DNA from: Sphingobium sp. WTD-1
GTDB taxonomy: Bacteria; Pseudomonadota; Alphaproteobacteria; Sphingomonadales; Sphingomonadaceae
Length of the DNA: 64,000 nt
Direction of reading: 5' to 3'
Assembly (NCBI RefSeq): GCF_030128825.1
Contig: NZ_CP119128.1
Coordinates: 372,001 to 436,000 of the forward strand
The number at the start of each line of letters is the position of its first letter. Positions within the stretch are counted from its first letter, which is position 1. Shown in pieces: positions 40,935 through 49,272 of this stretch. The position numbers and the translations under genes were made by a program. The notes beneath the pieces are model-generated. The model saw nothing but the letters and a program-made list of their open reading frames with translations, had not been told where the DNA came from and did no database searches.

Positions 40935-41519
40935 ATGCAGCGCCTACCGTCCAACAGGAGAGCAAGGTTGCCAAAAAGAGCTTTCGCCACATTTCTGCTC
41001 GCGGCAACGATGCTGACCGGCGGCACCTCGCTAGCTGCACAGGATAATCTGGTTTATCCCGTAATACCGGGATTTGGCGGGATCGTGGCCGTGCCCAGTG
41101 CTGCCGAGCGGCCCGATCCCAAGCTTCGCTACCGCGTCTTGTTCAATGTCACCAAGGCCGCAAGCTCTCCCGACAAAGTGAATCCCAGCCTTGAGAAGGT
41201 CGCGCGCTTCGTGAACCTGCTAGGCGCGGACAAGGTCCATCCGGCTGGTGACATCGCCGTCATCATTCATGGTCCCGCGACCCCGCTCGTCCTGCAGAAC
41301 GCGCCATATGCGGCGCGTATGAAGGTAGCGGCCAACCCGAACGCTGCGCTGATTGCCGCTCTCCAGAAAGCCGGTGTTTCAATCCGCGTTTGCAGTCAGG
41401 CCATGGTCGGAAATGAGATCATGCCGAACCAAGTGGCTTCGGGCGTTGAGATCGATGATTCGGCGCTTACAACCTTGGCGAATCTACAAATCCGGGGTTA
41501 CGCGCTCATCCCGGATTGA
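40935..41519 (+). CDS. Exported DsrE-like protein
   Basis: Protein of 194 aa with an N-terminal signal (RAFATFLLAATMLTGGTSLA). The rest matches the DsrE/DsrF-like fold: RYRVLFNVTKA, VARFVNLLGADKV, IAVIIHGPAT, then a single conserved Cys in AGVSIRVCSQAM. Relatives handle sulfur in the periplasm or cytoplasm. It sits just after the multicopper oxidase, 27 bases away, so probably co-transcribed. Confidence 0.82.
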   Translation: MQRLPSNRRARLPKRAFATFLLAATMLTGGTSLAAQDNLVYPVIPGFGGIVAVPSAAERPDPKLRYRVLFNVTKAASSPDKVNPSLEKVARFVNLLGADKVHPAGDIAVIIHGPATPLVLQNAPYAARMKVAANPNAALIAALQKAGVSIRVCSQAMVGNEIMPNQVASGVEIDDSALTTLANLQIRGYALIPD

Positions 41520-41535
41520 AAGGTGCGATACCCCC

Positions 41536-41757
41536 TCACCCGCAGCAGCCCGCCACGGTCCCGTTCGCCTTCGCCTCCTGAATCGGAGGGCATGGGACAT
41601 CGCCGAACGAGCAGAACACGCAGCAGTCGCCGGCCAGGGGCCGCAGCACCGCCGCGCAATGTCGGCAATCATAGAAGAACTGGCAGGCGTTGGTGGGCAT
41701 CGTCTCGGTCGCGACACCGCCGCACTCGGGACAGGTCAGCGTGGAGGTGAGCTGCAT
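41536..41757 (-). CDS. Small GDCC-motif zinc-ribbon-like protein
   Basis: Protein of 73 aa with CPECGG near residue 9, CRHC near 32, the family motif GDCCVFCSFGDVPCPP, and a CCG terminus. Such small proteins often accompany MerT-like transporters. Metal (Hg or Cu) binding is inferred from the nine or so cysteines. Its ATG shares one base with the stop of the MerT-like gene (TGATG). Confidence 0.8.
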   Translation of the reverse strand: MQLTSTLTCPECGGVATETMPTNACQFFYDCRHCAAVLRPLAGDCCVFCSFGDVPCPPIQEAKANGTVAGCCG

Positions 41758-42173
41758 CAGGAAAGCGCCTTTATAAGCGGCGCTTCAATGCGATCCCATA
41801 TCAGCGCGGTCAGCGTCAGGGTCGTGCCGATCGTGAGCATGATCGGAGTTGCGCGGGACGGTAGGGTCACGGTGCAGGACCGATCCGCAGCGCAGGTCCT
41901 CCGACGCCGCACATACGCCCACCACCCGGCAGCCAGGCCGACGAGGGAAAGCGCCGTCAGGGCCCAGCGCAGAGGCATCAGCGCGGCGAAGGTGCTCGAC
42001 AGGCCCGCCCCCACGCCCAGCGCCGCCAGCGCGAGCGGCAAGACGCAGCAGGATGCGGCGGCTAGGACCGCGCCGAAGCTCGCCAGCGCACCCAGGGCGG
42101 ATAGCCCCGCGTCGGCGCGGCGTGGCGATGCGGAAGCGGCCAGGGTTTCGTGCGGCAAAATCCTTTTATTCAT
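41757..42173 (-). CDS. merT: MerT-like mercuric ion transporter
   Basis: Protein of 138 aa with three to four hydrophobic segments. The first contains the Cys-Cys pair of MerT (LAAASCCVLPLALAALGVG). A second Cys pair is present in the cytoplasmic loop (RRRTCAADRSC). It brings Hg(II) across the inner membrane to a reductase; no merA or merP is seen in the window. Divergent from the MerR gene across a MerR-type operator. Confidence 0.82.
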   Translation of the reverse strand: MNKRILPHETLAASASPRRADAGLSALGALASFGAVLAAASCCVLPLALAALGVGAGLSSTFAALMPLRWALTALSLVGLAAGWWAYVRRRRTCAADRSCTVTLPSRATPIMLTIGTTLTLTALIWDRIEAPLIKALS

Positions 42174-42205
42174 CAGTCGTCTCCGGCGGAATAACCCCCT
42201 AATGC

Positions 42206-42229
42206 CTCCTGTAGCGGCTACAGGAGCAA
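42206..42229 (-). promoter_or_regulatory. MerR-type operator/promoter between merT-like and merR genes
   Basis: Perfect 10-bp arms CTCCTGTAGC and GCTACAGGAG with a one-base centre (42206-42226). On the minus strand TTGCTC (42224-42229) forms a -35 and a CATTAG-type -10 follows after about 19 bases, the stretched spacing of MerR-activated promoters. Confidence 0.75.
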
Positions 42230-42236
42230 GCGAATT

Positions 42237-42653
42237 ATGAGGGATGAGAAAGGCCTAGCTATCGGCGAGTTGTCGCGCCGAACCGGCGTGAACATCGAGA
42301 CGATCCGCTATTTCGAGCGCGTCGGCATTGTGGCGACCCCACCCCGCACGAGCGGGGGCCGGCGAGTATATGGGGCCGGCCACGTCCGCGTCCTTGGATT
42401 CATCCGTGGCGCGCGTGAACTCGGCTTCACCCCGGCCGAGGTGCGCGCGATCCTGTCACTTGGCGGTCCCGCGCAGGCGTCGTGCAGTGAGGTCCGCGAG
42501 ATCGCGGCCCACCACCTGGAGCGGGTTCGCGCGAAAATGGCAGACCTAGCGCAACTCGAAAGCCTGCTTGCCACGACGATCGACCGTTGCGAGGGCGACG
42601 GGGCGGCGAGTTGTGCCGTGATCGAATTGCTTGACCAATATACAACCACTTAG
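42237..42653 (+). CDS. merR: MerR-family mercury-type regulator
   Basis: Protein of 138 aa. Helix-turn-helix AIGELSRRTGVNIETIRYFER (8-28). Three cysteines fit the Hg(II) site: ASCSEV (about 82) and DRCEGDGAASCAVI (about 118 and 126). It represses and activates the divergent merT-like operon through the dyad at 42206-42226. The distance between the last two Cys is one residue shorter than in Tn501 MerR. Confidence 0.88.
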   Translation: MRDEKGLAIGELSRRTGVNIETIRYFERVGIVATPPRTSGGRRVYGAGHVRVLGFIRGARELGFTPAEVRAILSLGGPAQASCSEVREIAAHHLERVRAKMADLAQLESLLATTIDRCEGDGAASCAVIELLDQYTTT

Positions 42654-42670
42654 GTGTCAAAACCGGTCGG

Positions 42671-42683
42671 GGCTGTTGAAAAA
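42671..42683 (+). repeat. IS end, inverted copy of 52304-52316
   Basis: GGCTGTTGAAAAA, an IS1182-type terminal sequence, 65 bases before the transposase start. The inverted copy is not found just after the transposase but 9.6 kb away at 52304-52316. Confidence 0.65.
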
Positions 42684-42747
42684 AGGCCGGGTGATCCGAT
42701 CGCGTTCCTAACGGGTTCCCTGCTTCGACACATCGGGAGCAGCGGCC

Positions 42748-44172
42748 ATGATGGGTGAGCAACAGCGAGGCGGCAAGGGCGCAAGCTGGCGGGCGCTGGG
42801 AGCGATGATCCCCGCCGATCATATGCTGCACAGGATAGACGGGCTGATCGACCTGGGTGAACTGCGCGATGCGCTCGCGCCGCACTACAGTTGCCGTGGG
42901 CGTCCCTCGATCGCGCCTGAATTGCTGGTCCGCATGGCGCTGATCGCTCGCCTCTATGGCATCACGTCGGAGCGCCGTCTGTGTGAGGAAGTCCGCTTCA
43001 ACCTCGCCTATCGCTGGTTCTGCCGATTGCCGCTCAACGCGCCGGTGCCGCACCACTCGACGTTTAGCAAGAACCGGCATGGCCGCTTCCGCGATGCTAG
43101 CATCTTCCGCATCCTGTTCGAGCAGACGGTGCGGCGCTGCGCCGATGCGGGGCTGATCGCCCACAAGGATGCCGCAATCGATGCATCGTTCGTCGCGGCC
43201 GATGCGAGCTGGCAGCGCAAGATGCGGGACGCCGACATGGCCGCGCCCCGGCTTCCCCGCCCGGTTTGTGAATGGCTGGCGGATCAGGCCAATGCTCCAC
43301 CGCAGGAACATGGCGTACCGCGTGGCAAACCGGCCGAGGTGTCACGCACCGATCCGGCGTCGGCATGGTCGGCGCGCACGGCGCGGGGCCGGTTCGGCTA
43401 TGCCTTCAATGTCCTGATTGACACGCCGGGAGGGGTGGCGATCGACGTGGAGGCCAGTCCCGCCCGCTTCGCCGCGGAAGTCGATGCGGGGCGGACCATG
43501 CTGGCACGGGCCGACAATCGGTTCGGCTATCGGCCAAAGCGTGTCGCGGCCGACACCGCCTATGGCAGCGCTGCGTTCCTGGCGTTCGTCACCGATCGCG
43601 GCACCATCCCGCATATCCCGGTGCTGGAACGATCCGAACAGACCAAGGGCAAATTCCCCCGCGAAGCCTTCCGCTATGAGCGGGAGCAGGACCGCTATGT
43701 CTGCCCCGCTGGGAAGATACTGCCCTTTCGCGGTGCCGATCGTCGGGCGGGCTTTCTCCGATACAGCGCCAGTCCTGCCGATTGCCGCGCCTGTCACCTC
43801 AAACGGAAATGCACCGCAGGCAGCAACAGGTCGGTCACGCACAGCGAATATGAGGACGTGCGTGAGATGGTGCGCGGCGAGATGCAGACGCCGCTATTCA
43901 AGCGGTCGATGCGGCTGCGCCGGGGTGTCGAGCGGGTGTTCGCCGATGCCAAAGGCAAGCGAGGGCTGACCCGCCTGCACCTTCGCGGACTGCGCGGTGC
44001 CGAAGAAGAGTTTCTGTTGGGCGCGGCCATTGCCAATCTCGTGCTGTTAGCCCGCACCGACGCAAGACCGGCCCGGAACCGTCGCCCGCCCCCGGTGCCG
44101 GAACGCATCGAGCGCATGGCCCGGATCAGCCGTGGCCGGTTCGAGCAATCCTACTACGCGACGATCTTCTGA
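42748..44172 (+). CDS. IS1182-family transposase
   Basis: Protein of 474 aa. DUF772 N-terminal domain (LRDALAPHYSCRGRPSIAPELLVRMALI) and a DDE core: IDASFVAADAS, VAADTAYGS, and the Glu in GVERVFADAKGKRG. Zinc-ribbon-like insert CRACHLKRKC. Full length. The element's left end is at 42671; the right end is missing nearby, since a resolvase gene begins 7 bases after the stop. Confidence 0.92.
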   Translation: MMGEQQRGGKGASWRALGAMIPADHMLHRIDGLIDLGELRDALAPHYSCRGRPSIAPELLVRMALIARLYGITSERRLCEEVRFNLAYRWFCRLPLNAPVPHHSTFSKNRHGRFRDASIFRILFEQTVRRCADAGLIAHKDAAIDASFVAADASWQRKMRDADMAAPRLPRPVCEWLADQANAPPQEHGVPRGKPAEVSRTDPASAWSARTARGRFGYAFNVLIDTPGGVAIDVEASPARFAAEVDAGRTMLARADNRFGYRPKRVAADTAYGSAAFLAFVTDRGTIPHIPVLERSEQTKGKFPREAFRYEREQDRYVCPAGKILPFRGADRRAGFLRYSASPADCRACHLKRKCTAGSNRSVTHSEYEDVREMVRGEMQTPLFKRSMRLRRGVERVFADAKGKRGLTRLHLRGLRGAEEEFLLGAAIANLVLLARTDARPARNRRPPPVPERIERMARISRGRFEQSYYATIF

Positions 44173-44178
44173 CGCCGG

Positions 44179-44745
44179 TTAGCCGGGTTCGCGCTCGGCC
44201 GCAGGGAAGTGGCGATAGAAGGTAGAACGGCCGACCTGGAGCAGCTTCGCGACCTTCGCCGGTTTGTCGCCAGCCTTGAGCAGCTTGCGGGCGGTATCGA
44301 GCATGTCAGGCGTCATGACCGACTTGCGGCCTCCGCCCGTGCCGCCCTTGGCCCGTGCCGCTGCCAAACCGGCAATCGTCCGTTCCTTTATCAGTTCGCG
44401 CTCCATCTCCGCGACAGAAGCGAGGATATGGAACAGCAGACGGCCCGATGGGGTTGCCGTGTCGAACCCGTCCGTCAGGGACCGGAAATCAATCTTCCGA
44501 GCGGACAAGTCCGCCGCCAGTTCGATCAGGCCCCCGATCGATCGGCCAAGGCGATCGAGCTTCCATATCACCAGCGTGTCACCGGCCCGCACGAAATTGA
44601 GAGCTTCGGTCAGACCGGGACGGTTCAGCTTCGCGCCGCTCACCTTGTCGGTGAACAGCTTTTCACAGCCAGCCTTGGTCAGCGCATCGGTTTGTAGCGT
44701 CAGGTCCTGGTCGGAGGTCGAGACACGCGCATAACCAACCAGCAT
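44179..44745 (-). CDS. Serine recombinase/resolvase (TnpR-like)
   Basis: Protein of 188 aa. Catalytic Ser in YARVSTSDQDL, VIWKLDRLGRSIGGL, long helix LASVAEMERELIKERT, and C-terminal helix-turn-helix AKVAKLLQVGRSTFYRHF. No partner TnpA is present, so it is either a stand-alone recombinase or the remnant of a Tn3-family element. The region upstream of its start has resolvase-site-like dyads. Confidence 0.9.
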   Translation of the reverse strand: MLVGYARVSTSDQDLTLQTDALTKAGCEKLFTDKVSGAKLNRPGLTEALNFVRAGDTLVIWKLDRLGRSIGGLIELAADLSARKIDFRSLTDGFDTATPSGRLLFHILASVAEMERELIKERTIAGLAAARAKGGTGGGRKSVMTPDMLDTARKLLKAGDKPAKVAKLLQVGRSTFYRHFPAAEREPG

Positions 44746-44746
44746 G

Positions 44747-44830
44747 AGTCCCGTTATCCCATCTCAAACAGCGAATTTCGGGACTCATATTTCGGGAACA
44801 TATTTTGGGAAAGCCCCGGCGGGCATACAG
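44747..44830. other. Possible res site upstream of the resolvase
   Basis: GAGTCCCG (44747 onward) and CGGGACTC (ending near 44788) form an inverted pair 25 bases apart, followed by related TTTCGGGAACA and TTTTGGGAAAG steps. The position next to the resolvase start fits res subsites; not proven. Confidence 0.4.
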
Positions 44831-44959
44831 CGGATTTTTGTGTCGGTCACGGTCGTCCCGTTGGAGGTTCCCAATCGGGAAGGCTGATAACCGGCTCACC
44901 CATGGAATAAACCCGGACGAGCGTCGTCTATGCTTTCAGGACTGATGCGCCGGAGGCTT

Positions 44960-45343
44960 ATGCGTAGACGATATTGGATGCTCGGTCTGACTGCTTCGGC
45001 CCTGCTCACAGGCGCAGTCGCGGCCGCCCCTGCCGGTGGTTACGCCAGCATGGTGGCTGCCGCGATGGACCGGATGATGGCGGGCATGATGGTCAAGCCG
45101 TCCGGCAACGTCGACCGCGACTTCGTCACGATGATGCTCCCGCATCATCAGGGTGCGATCGATATGGCAGTGGCGGAGCTGCGCTACGGCCATAACGAGC
45201 AGCTCAAGCGCATCGCGCAGGAGATCATCATCGATCAGCAGCAGGAGATTGCCGCTATGAAGTTGGCGATCGGTCAGCCGCTACCGCCTTCGACGCCGGC
45301 CCCGACGCAGGGCGGCGACCACCACAGCCCTATGGAGCACTGA
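44960..45343 (+). CDS. Exported DUF305-family protein
   Basis: Protein of 127 aa from the ATG at 44960 (GGAGG upstream; ATGs at 44930 and 44945 are alternatives). Signal peptide YWMLGLTASALLTGAVAA. DUF305 motif DFVTMMLPHHQGAIDMAVAEL with its Met/His residues, then RIAQEIIIDQQQEIAAMK. Relatives bind copper in the periplasm. It ends one base before the propeller gene. Confidence 0.85.
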   Translation: MRRRYWMLGLTASALLTGAVAAAPAGGYASMVAAAMDRMMAGMMVKPSGNVDRDFVTMMLPHHQGAIDMAVAELRYGHNEQLKRIAQEIIIDQQQEIAAMKLAIGQPLPPSTPAPTQGGDHHSPMEH

Positions 45344-45344
45344 C

Positions 45345-46784
45345 ATGATCCGGACCATCCTGCGCTCGGCCGCCTTGCTGATGAGCGCCGCACCGGGCCT
45401 CGCCATGGCGCAGCAGGCGCCGTGGAACGCCAAGGACATGCCCGTCAGCCACCGCGACCGCGTCTATGCGTCCGAACAATTCTCCAACACGGTGTCGGTG
45501 ACGGACCCTGCCGACAACCGGCTGCTCGGCGTCATCAAGCTCGGCGATCCGCAGCCGATGAACTTCTCCCCGCTCTACAAGGGACAAGTGCTGGTCCACG
45601 GCCTGGGCTTCTCGCCGGACGGGAAGACCTTGGCGGTCGTGTCGATCGGATCGAATGCCGTGTCGTGGATCGACACCGCCACCAACACGGTCAAACACAC
45701 GACCTATGTCGGGCGCAGTCCGCACGAGGCGTTCTTCACGCCGGACGGAAAGGAGGTCTGGGTCACCGTTCGCGGCGAGGACTATATCGCCGTGCTCGAT
45801 CCCGCGACGTACAAGGAAACCGGCCGCATCAAGACGCCCGGTGGTCCGGGTATGACGATCTTCTCGCCCGATGGGCGATACGGCTATGTCTGTTCCTCGT
45901 TCAATCCGGTGCTGGCCGTGTTCGATGTCGCAACCCACGCACAGGTCGGACAGGTGGCGCAGCCGAGCCCATTCTGCCCCAACATCGCCGCGACGCCGGA
46001 CGGCAAGCAGGCGTGGTTTACGCTAAAGGACATCGGCAAGACGGTCGCATTCGATGCCAGGCCACCCTTCACAATCCTCAAGGTGCTGGATACCGGGCCG
46101 ATCACCAATCACGTCAACTTCGCCCGCACGGCCAAGGGGCAGTTCGCCTATGTGACGGTCGGCGGGGAGAATGCGGTGAAGGTGTTCCGCACGTCCGACT
46201 TCACGCTGGTGGCAACCATTCCAGTCGGCAAGATGCCGCACGGTGTCTGGCCGTCCGGCGACGGTCGGCGCATCTATGTCGGGCTGGAGAATGCCGATGA
46301 GCTGGCCGCGATCGACACCGCTGGCAACACGGTCGTCGCTACCGTGCCGGTCGGACAGGCACCGCAGGCGATCGCCTATGTGCCGAACGCTGTTCCGACA
46401 GGCCCCGGCACCGACAATCTCCAGCCGCTCGGCACGGCCGGCAAGGCGTTGCATCTGACTATGGGGCCGATCGGCGGCAAGGGTGCGGCAAGCAGCATCA
46501 CCCTCTTCGACCAAGGCATCATTCAGGTCGTGCAGAGTGCCGTTACCGGTTTGCAGCCCAAGAAGCCCTACATGCTCGTGCTGACCGCCAACGCGGATGG
46601 TAGCGGCGCTGTAGAGCCGCTTGCCAACTTCATGAGCAACCCGGCGGGTGCGGCGATCGTCAACGCGTCGGGTCCGATCCGGCAGATCGTTCAAGGCAGC
46701 ACCGCGACGCCCCGCCGTTTTCTGGCGGTCGCTGAGGTGGTGAACGGCGCGCCGGGACGCATCGTGCAGGTACAGCGCGACTGA
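45345..46784 (+). CDS. Exported YVTN beta-propeller protein
   Basis: Protein of 479 aa with a signal peptide (ILRSAALLMSAAPGLAMAQQ). About seven propeller repeats of the YncE/cytochrome-d1 type follow: FSNTVSVTDPADNRLLGVI, FSPDGKTLAVVSIGSNAVSW, ATPDGKQAWFTLKDIGKTV, VPVGQAPQAIAYVP. A C-terminal extension of about 110 residues is outside the propeller. No haem motif. Possibly a periplasmic scaffold or metal/redox partner of the DUF305 protein. Confidence 0.82.
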   Translation: MIRTILRSAALLMSAAPGLAMAQQAPWNAKDMPVSHRDRVYASEQFSNTVSVTDPADNRLLGVIKLGDPQPMNFSPLYKGQVLVHGLGFSPDGKTLAVVSIGSNAVSWIDTATNTVKHTTYVGRSPHEAFFTPDGKEVWVTVRGEDYIAVLDPATYKETGRIKTPGGPGMTIFSPDGRYGYVCSSFNPVLAVFDVATHAQVGQVAQPSPFCPNIAATPDGKQAWFTLKDIGKTVAFDARPPFTILKVLDTGPITNHVNFARTAKGQFAYVTVGGENAVKVFRTSDFTLVATIPVGKMPHGVWPSGDGRRIYVGLENADELAAIDTAGNTVVATVPVGQAPQAIAYVPNAVPTGPGTDNLQPLGTAGKALHLTMGPIGGKGAASSITLFDQGIIQVVQSAVTGLQPKKPYMLVLTANADGSGAVEPLANFMSNPAGAAIVNASGPIRQIVQGSTATPRRFLAVAEVVNGAPGRIVQVQRD

Positions 46785-46785
46785 C

Positions 46786-47295
46786 ATGGACCCGCTTGCC
46801 GCCGCGATCGAGCCCCTGATCCCCGGTCTGCGCCGCTATGCCCGGTCGTGGTTGCGCGATCGGGCAATGGCAGATGACGTGGTGCAGGATTGTCTCGAGC
46901 GCGCGGTCGGGCGCTGGCGACAACGACGCGGGGCGGAGGTGCGCCCATGGGTCTATACGATCCTGCACAATCTGTTGGTCGACCATCAGCGGCAGCATAG
47001 CCGGCGAGGCACAGCGGTTCCGCTCCACCTCGTGGACGACGCCACGCTCGGCCGTCCGGCCGATCAGGAAACAGGCCTACACCACCGCGACCTGCTGCGC
47101 GCCCTTGATGCGTTGCCCGAGGAGCAGCGAACGGTGCTGCTCCTCGTATCGGTCGAGGGCCTGCCCTATGCGGAGGTCGCTGCCGTTGTCGGCGTGCCGC
47201 TGGGCACGGTGATGTCGCGCATATCCCGGGCGCGCGACCGACTGGCGACCCTCCTCCGGGAGGGTGAACGGCCGCGATTGAGGAGCGTGCAATGA
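46786..47295 (+). CDS. ECF-family RNA polymerase sigma factor
   Basis: Protein of 169 aa. Region 2 (AMADDVVQDCLERAVGRWRQRR, PWVYTILHNLLVDHQR) and region 4 helix-turn-helix (LPYAEVAAVVGVPLGTVMSRISRARDRL). The start follows the propeller gene stop by one base, so it is in the same operon. It should direct transcription of this locus when freed by the overlapping anti-sigma factor. Confidence 0.92.
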   Translation: MDPLAAAIEPLIPGLRRYARSWLRDRAMADDVVQDCLERAVGRWRQRRGAEVRPWVYTILHNLLVDHQRQHSRRGTAVPLHLVDDATLGRPADQETGLHHRDLLRALDALPEEQRTVLLLVSVEGLPYAEVAAVVGVPLGTVMSRISRARDRLATLLREGERPRLRSVQ

Positions 47296-48062
47296 CCAGC
47301 CCGATCGGCGAGGACGATCTGGCCGCATGGATCGATGGCAGGCTGTCGCCCGAGCGGCAGCGCCTGGTCGATGCCTATCTTGAAGGCCAGCCGGACCTGC
47401 ATGCCCGTTTGCGGGAACAGGCGGAGCAGGCGCGAGCCCTTGCATCCCTGTTTGCCCCGATCGCGGATGAACCGATCCCGGCGACGATGCGCGTCGCAGC
47501 CATCAGGGGGCGGCAACGTCAGCCGCGATGGCAATTCGCCATCGCCGCGTCACTTCTGCTGGCGGTCGGGTTTGGCGGTGGTTGGTCGAGCGCGAAGTGG
47601 AGCGGTGAACCCCGCGCAGGCATCGCGGCGCTGGCCAACGAGGCGAGTGACAATTTCCGTGTCTATGCCGCCGACCGGATACGACCGGCGGAGATCGGTC
47701 CGGATCAGCGCGCCATGCTGATCCGATGGACCTCCGCCCGTTTGGGTGAGCGCGTCACCATCCCGGACCTCAGCACAGCCGGCTATCGCTATGGTGGGGG
47801 GCGACTGGTCGCGACGCCTCACGGCCCTGCGGCACTGCTCCTCTACGACGGACCGCAAGCGTCGAAACTCGCGGTGCTGACGAGGCCTATGCAGATCGAC
47901 AAGACTGCGAGCATGACCAGCACGTCCAGCGGGACCATGGGCCGGGTCACATGGGCAGTCGACGGGATCGGCTATAGTGTGGTGGGCGAGCGGCCTGCGG
48001 CCGAGCTGCATCCGATTGCCGATGAAGTCCGGCGGCAGGCCGATGCGGCGCTGGTGTCCTGA
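47292..48062 (+). CDS. Membrane anti-sigma factor
   Basis: Protein of 256 aa. Cytoplasmic zinc-less N-terminus (DDLAAWIDGRLSPERQRLVDAYL), one membrane helix (about 80-97, WQFAIAASLLLAVGFGGGW) and a periplasmic sensor domain. It overlaps the ECF sigma gene in ATGA. This is the usual order for a sigma/anti-sigma pair responding to an envelope signal, here perhaps copper or oxidative stress (inference). Confidence 0.88.
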   Translation: MTSPIGEDDLAAWIDGRLSPERQRLVDAYLEGQPDLHARLREQAEQARALASLFAPIADEPIPATMRVAAIRGRQRQPRWQFAIAASLLLAVGFGGGWSSAKWSGEPRAGIAALANEASDNFRVYAADRIRPAEIGPDQRAMLIRWTSARLGERVTIPDLSTAGYRYGGGRLVATPHGPAALLLYDGPQASKLAVLTRPMQIDKTASMTSTSSGTMGRVTWAVDGIGYSVVGERPAAELHPIADEVRRQADAALVS

Positions 48063-48399
48063 TAGCGCCCTTGCTGCTCCTCAGCGCCGACAGGCACCGG
48101 GCGGGCCAGCGCGATCAGGGCTTGCGCTCGGCATCCTTCCTGGCGGCCTCGGCCGGCGTCAGGCGGGCTCGCTCGCGGATGTGGCGTTCCAGCGGCGCGC
48201 CGACGAACAGGACGAGCATCGCAAGGATCACCCCGCCAGTGATGAGCGGTCATGGACGATCAAACGTCGCAGGCCCGCCTAACGCTCCAAGTCTTCGAGA
48301 CCATCGCAGACGAAAGGCTGCCGATCATTCCGATATCCAGATTGGAATGACCATATCAAACGGTTGGTCGTATCGATCTAAGTACGCGATATATGCTGC
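48063..48399. other. Intergenic region of 337 bases
   Basis: Between the anti-sigma stop and the LysR start. It contains one possible minus-strand small gene (48115-48231). The final 100 bases become AT-rich (GATATCCAGATTGGAATG, GCGATATATGCTG), a likely promoter area for the LysR gene. No other structure was seen. Confidence 0.4.
48115..48231 (-). CDS. Possible small membrane protein
   Basis: A 38-codon frame from GTG. One hydrophobic helix (VILAMLVLFVGAPL) is followed by a charged amphipathic tail (ERHIRERARLTPAEAARKD). The pattern looks protein-like, but the start is weak and no family is recognised. It could be a remnant. Confidence 0.3.
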   Translation of the reverse strand: MILAMLVLFVGAPLERHIRERARLTPAEAARKDAERKP

Positions 48400-49272
48400 A
48401 TGACCCTGGAGCAGCTCAGAATCTTCGTCGGTGTCGCGGAGCGCGAACACGTCACCAAGGCAGCGGAGGTGCTGAACGTCACGCAGTCCGCTGCCTCCGG
48501 CGCGATTGCTGCCCTCGAAGCGCGCTACGGGGTTCCTCTGTTTCACCGCGTCGGGCGTGGCATCCAGCTGACCGAAGCAGGCCGCGGCTTTCTGGAGGAA
48601 GCGCGCGCGGTGCTGGGGCGGGCAGCGCATGCCGAGACGATGCTGGCGGACTATGCCGGGCTTGCCCGTGGTTCATTGCGGATCGTCGCCAGCCAGACGA
48701 TCGCGAGCTACTGGTTGCCGGCAAAGCTAGCCGCCTTCCACGAACGCCACCCGCAGATCGCGGTCGAACTGGCGATCGACAACACCGAAGGTGCGGCAGC
48801 GCAGGTCCTGAGCGGCGCGGCGGAGCTCGGTTTCGTCGAGGGCGAGGTGGACGAACCGGCGCTCGCCCACTGGCATGTCGGGCGTGATCCGATGGTGCTG
48901 GTCGGCCGCGAGGACACCGGGCGCGTCGACGAGGACTGGCTGCGCACTGAACGCTGGATCGTCCGTGAGCTGGGATCGGGTACGCGCTCGACCTTCGAGG
49001 ACGTGCTGCGAACGCGCGGGTTTGATCCGGCCCAGCTGACGATAGCGATGACGCTGCCGTCCAACGAGGCGGTGCGCACCGCCGTCGAGGCGGGTGCCGG
49101 CGTTGCCGTCTTGTCGCGATTGGTCGTCGCGCGCGCGCTCAAGGCCGGTGACCTTGTCGAGCTGCCGCTCGGGCTGCCCGACCGCGCCTTTCACGCGCTG
49201 CGCCACAAGGAACGCTATCGCACCCGCGCGGCCGACGCGCTGACGGACCTCATCAAGGAGCAGGTCGCATGA
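48400..49272 (+). CDS. LysR-family transcriptional regulator
   Basis: Protein of 290 aa. N-terminal winged helix (EHVTKAAEVLNVTQSAASGAIAALEARYG, 17-45) and a periplasmic-binding-like effector domain (LRIVASQTIASYWLPAKLAAFHERHP). CysB/CbbR-like architecture. Its stop overlaps the TDT transporter start in ATGA, so it is likely to control the transporter and the sulfite oxidation genes downstream. Confidence 0.92.
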   Translation: MTLEQLRIFVGVAEREHVTKAAEVLNVTQSAASGAIAALEARYGVPLFHRVGRGIQLTEAGRGFLEEARAVLGRAAHAETMLADYAGLARGSLRIVASQTIASYWLPAKLAAFHERHPQIAVELAIDNTEGAAAQVLSGAAELGFVEGEVDEPALAHWHVGRDPMVLVGREDTGRVDEDWLRTERWIVRELGSGTRSTFEDVLRTRGFDPAQLTIAMTLPSNEAVRTAVEAGAGVAVLSRLVVARALKAGDLVELPLGLPDRAFHALRHKERYRTRAADALTDLIKEQVA

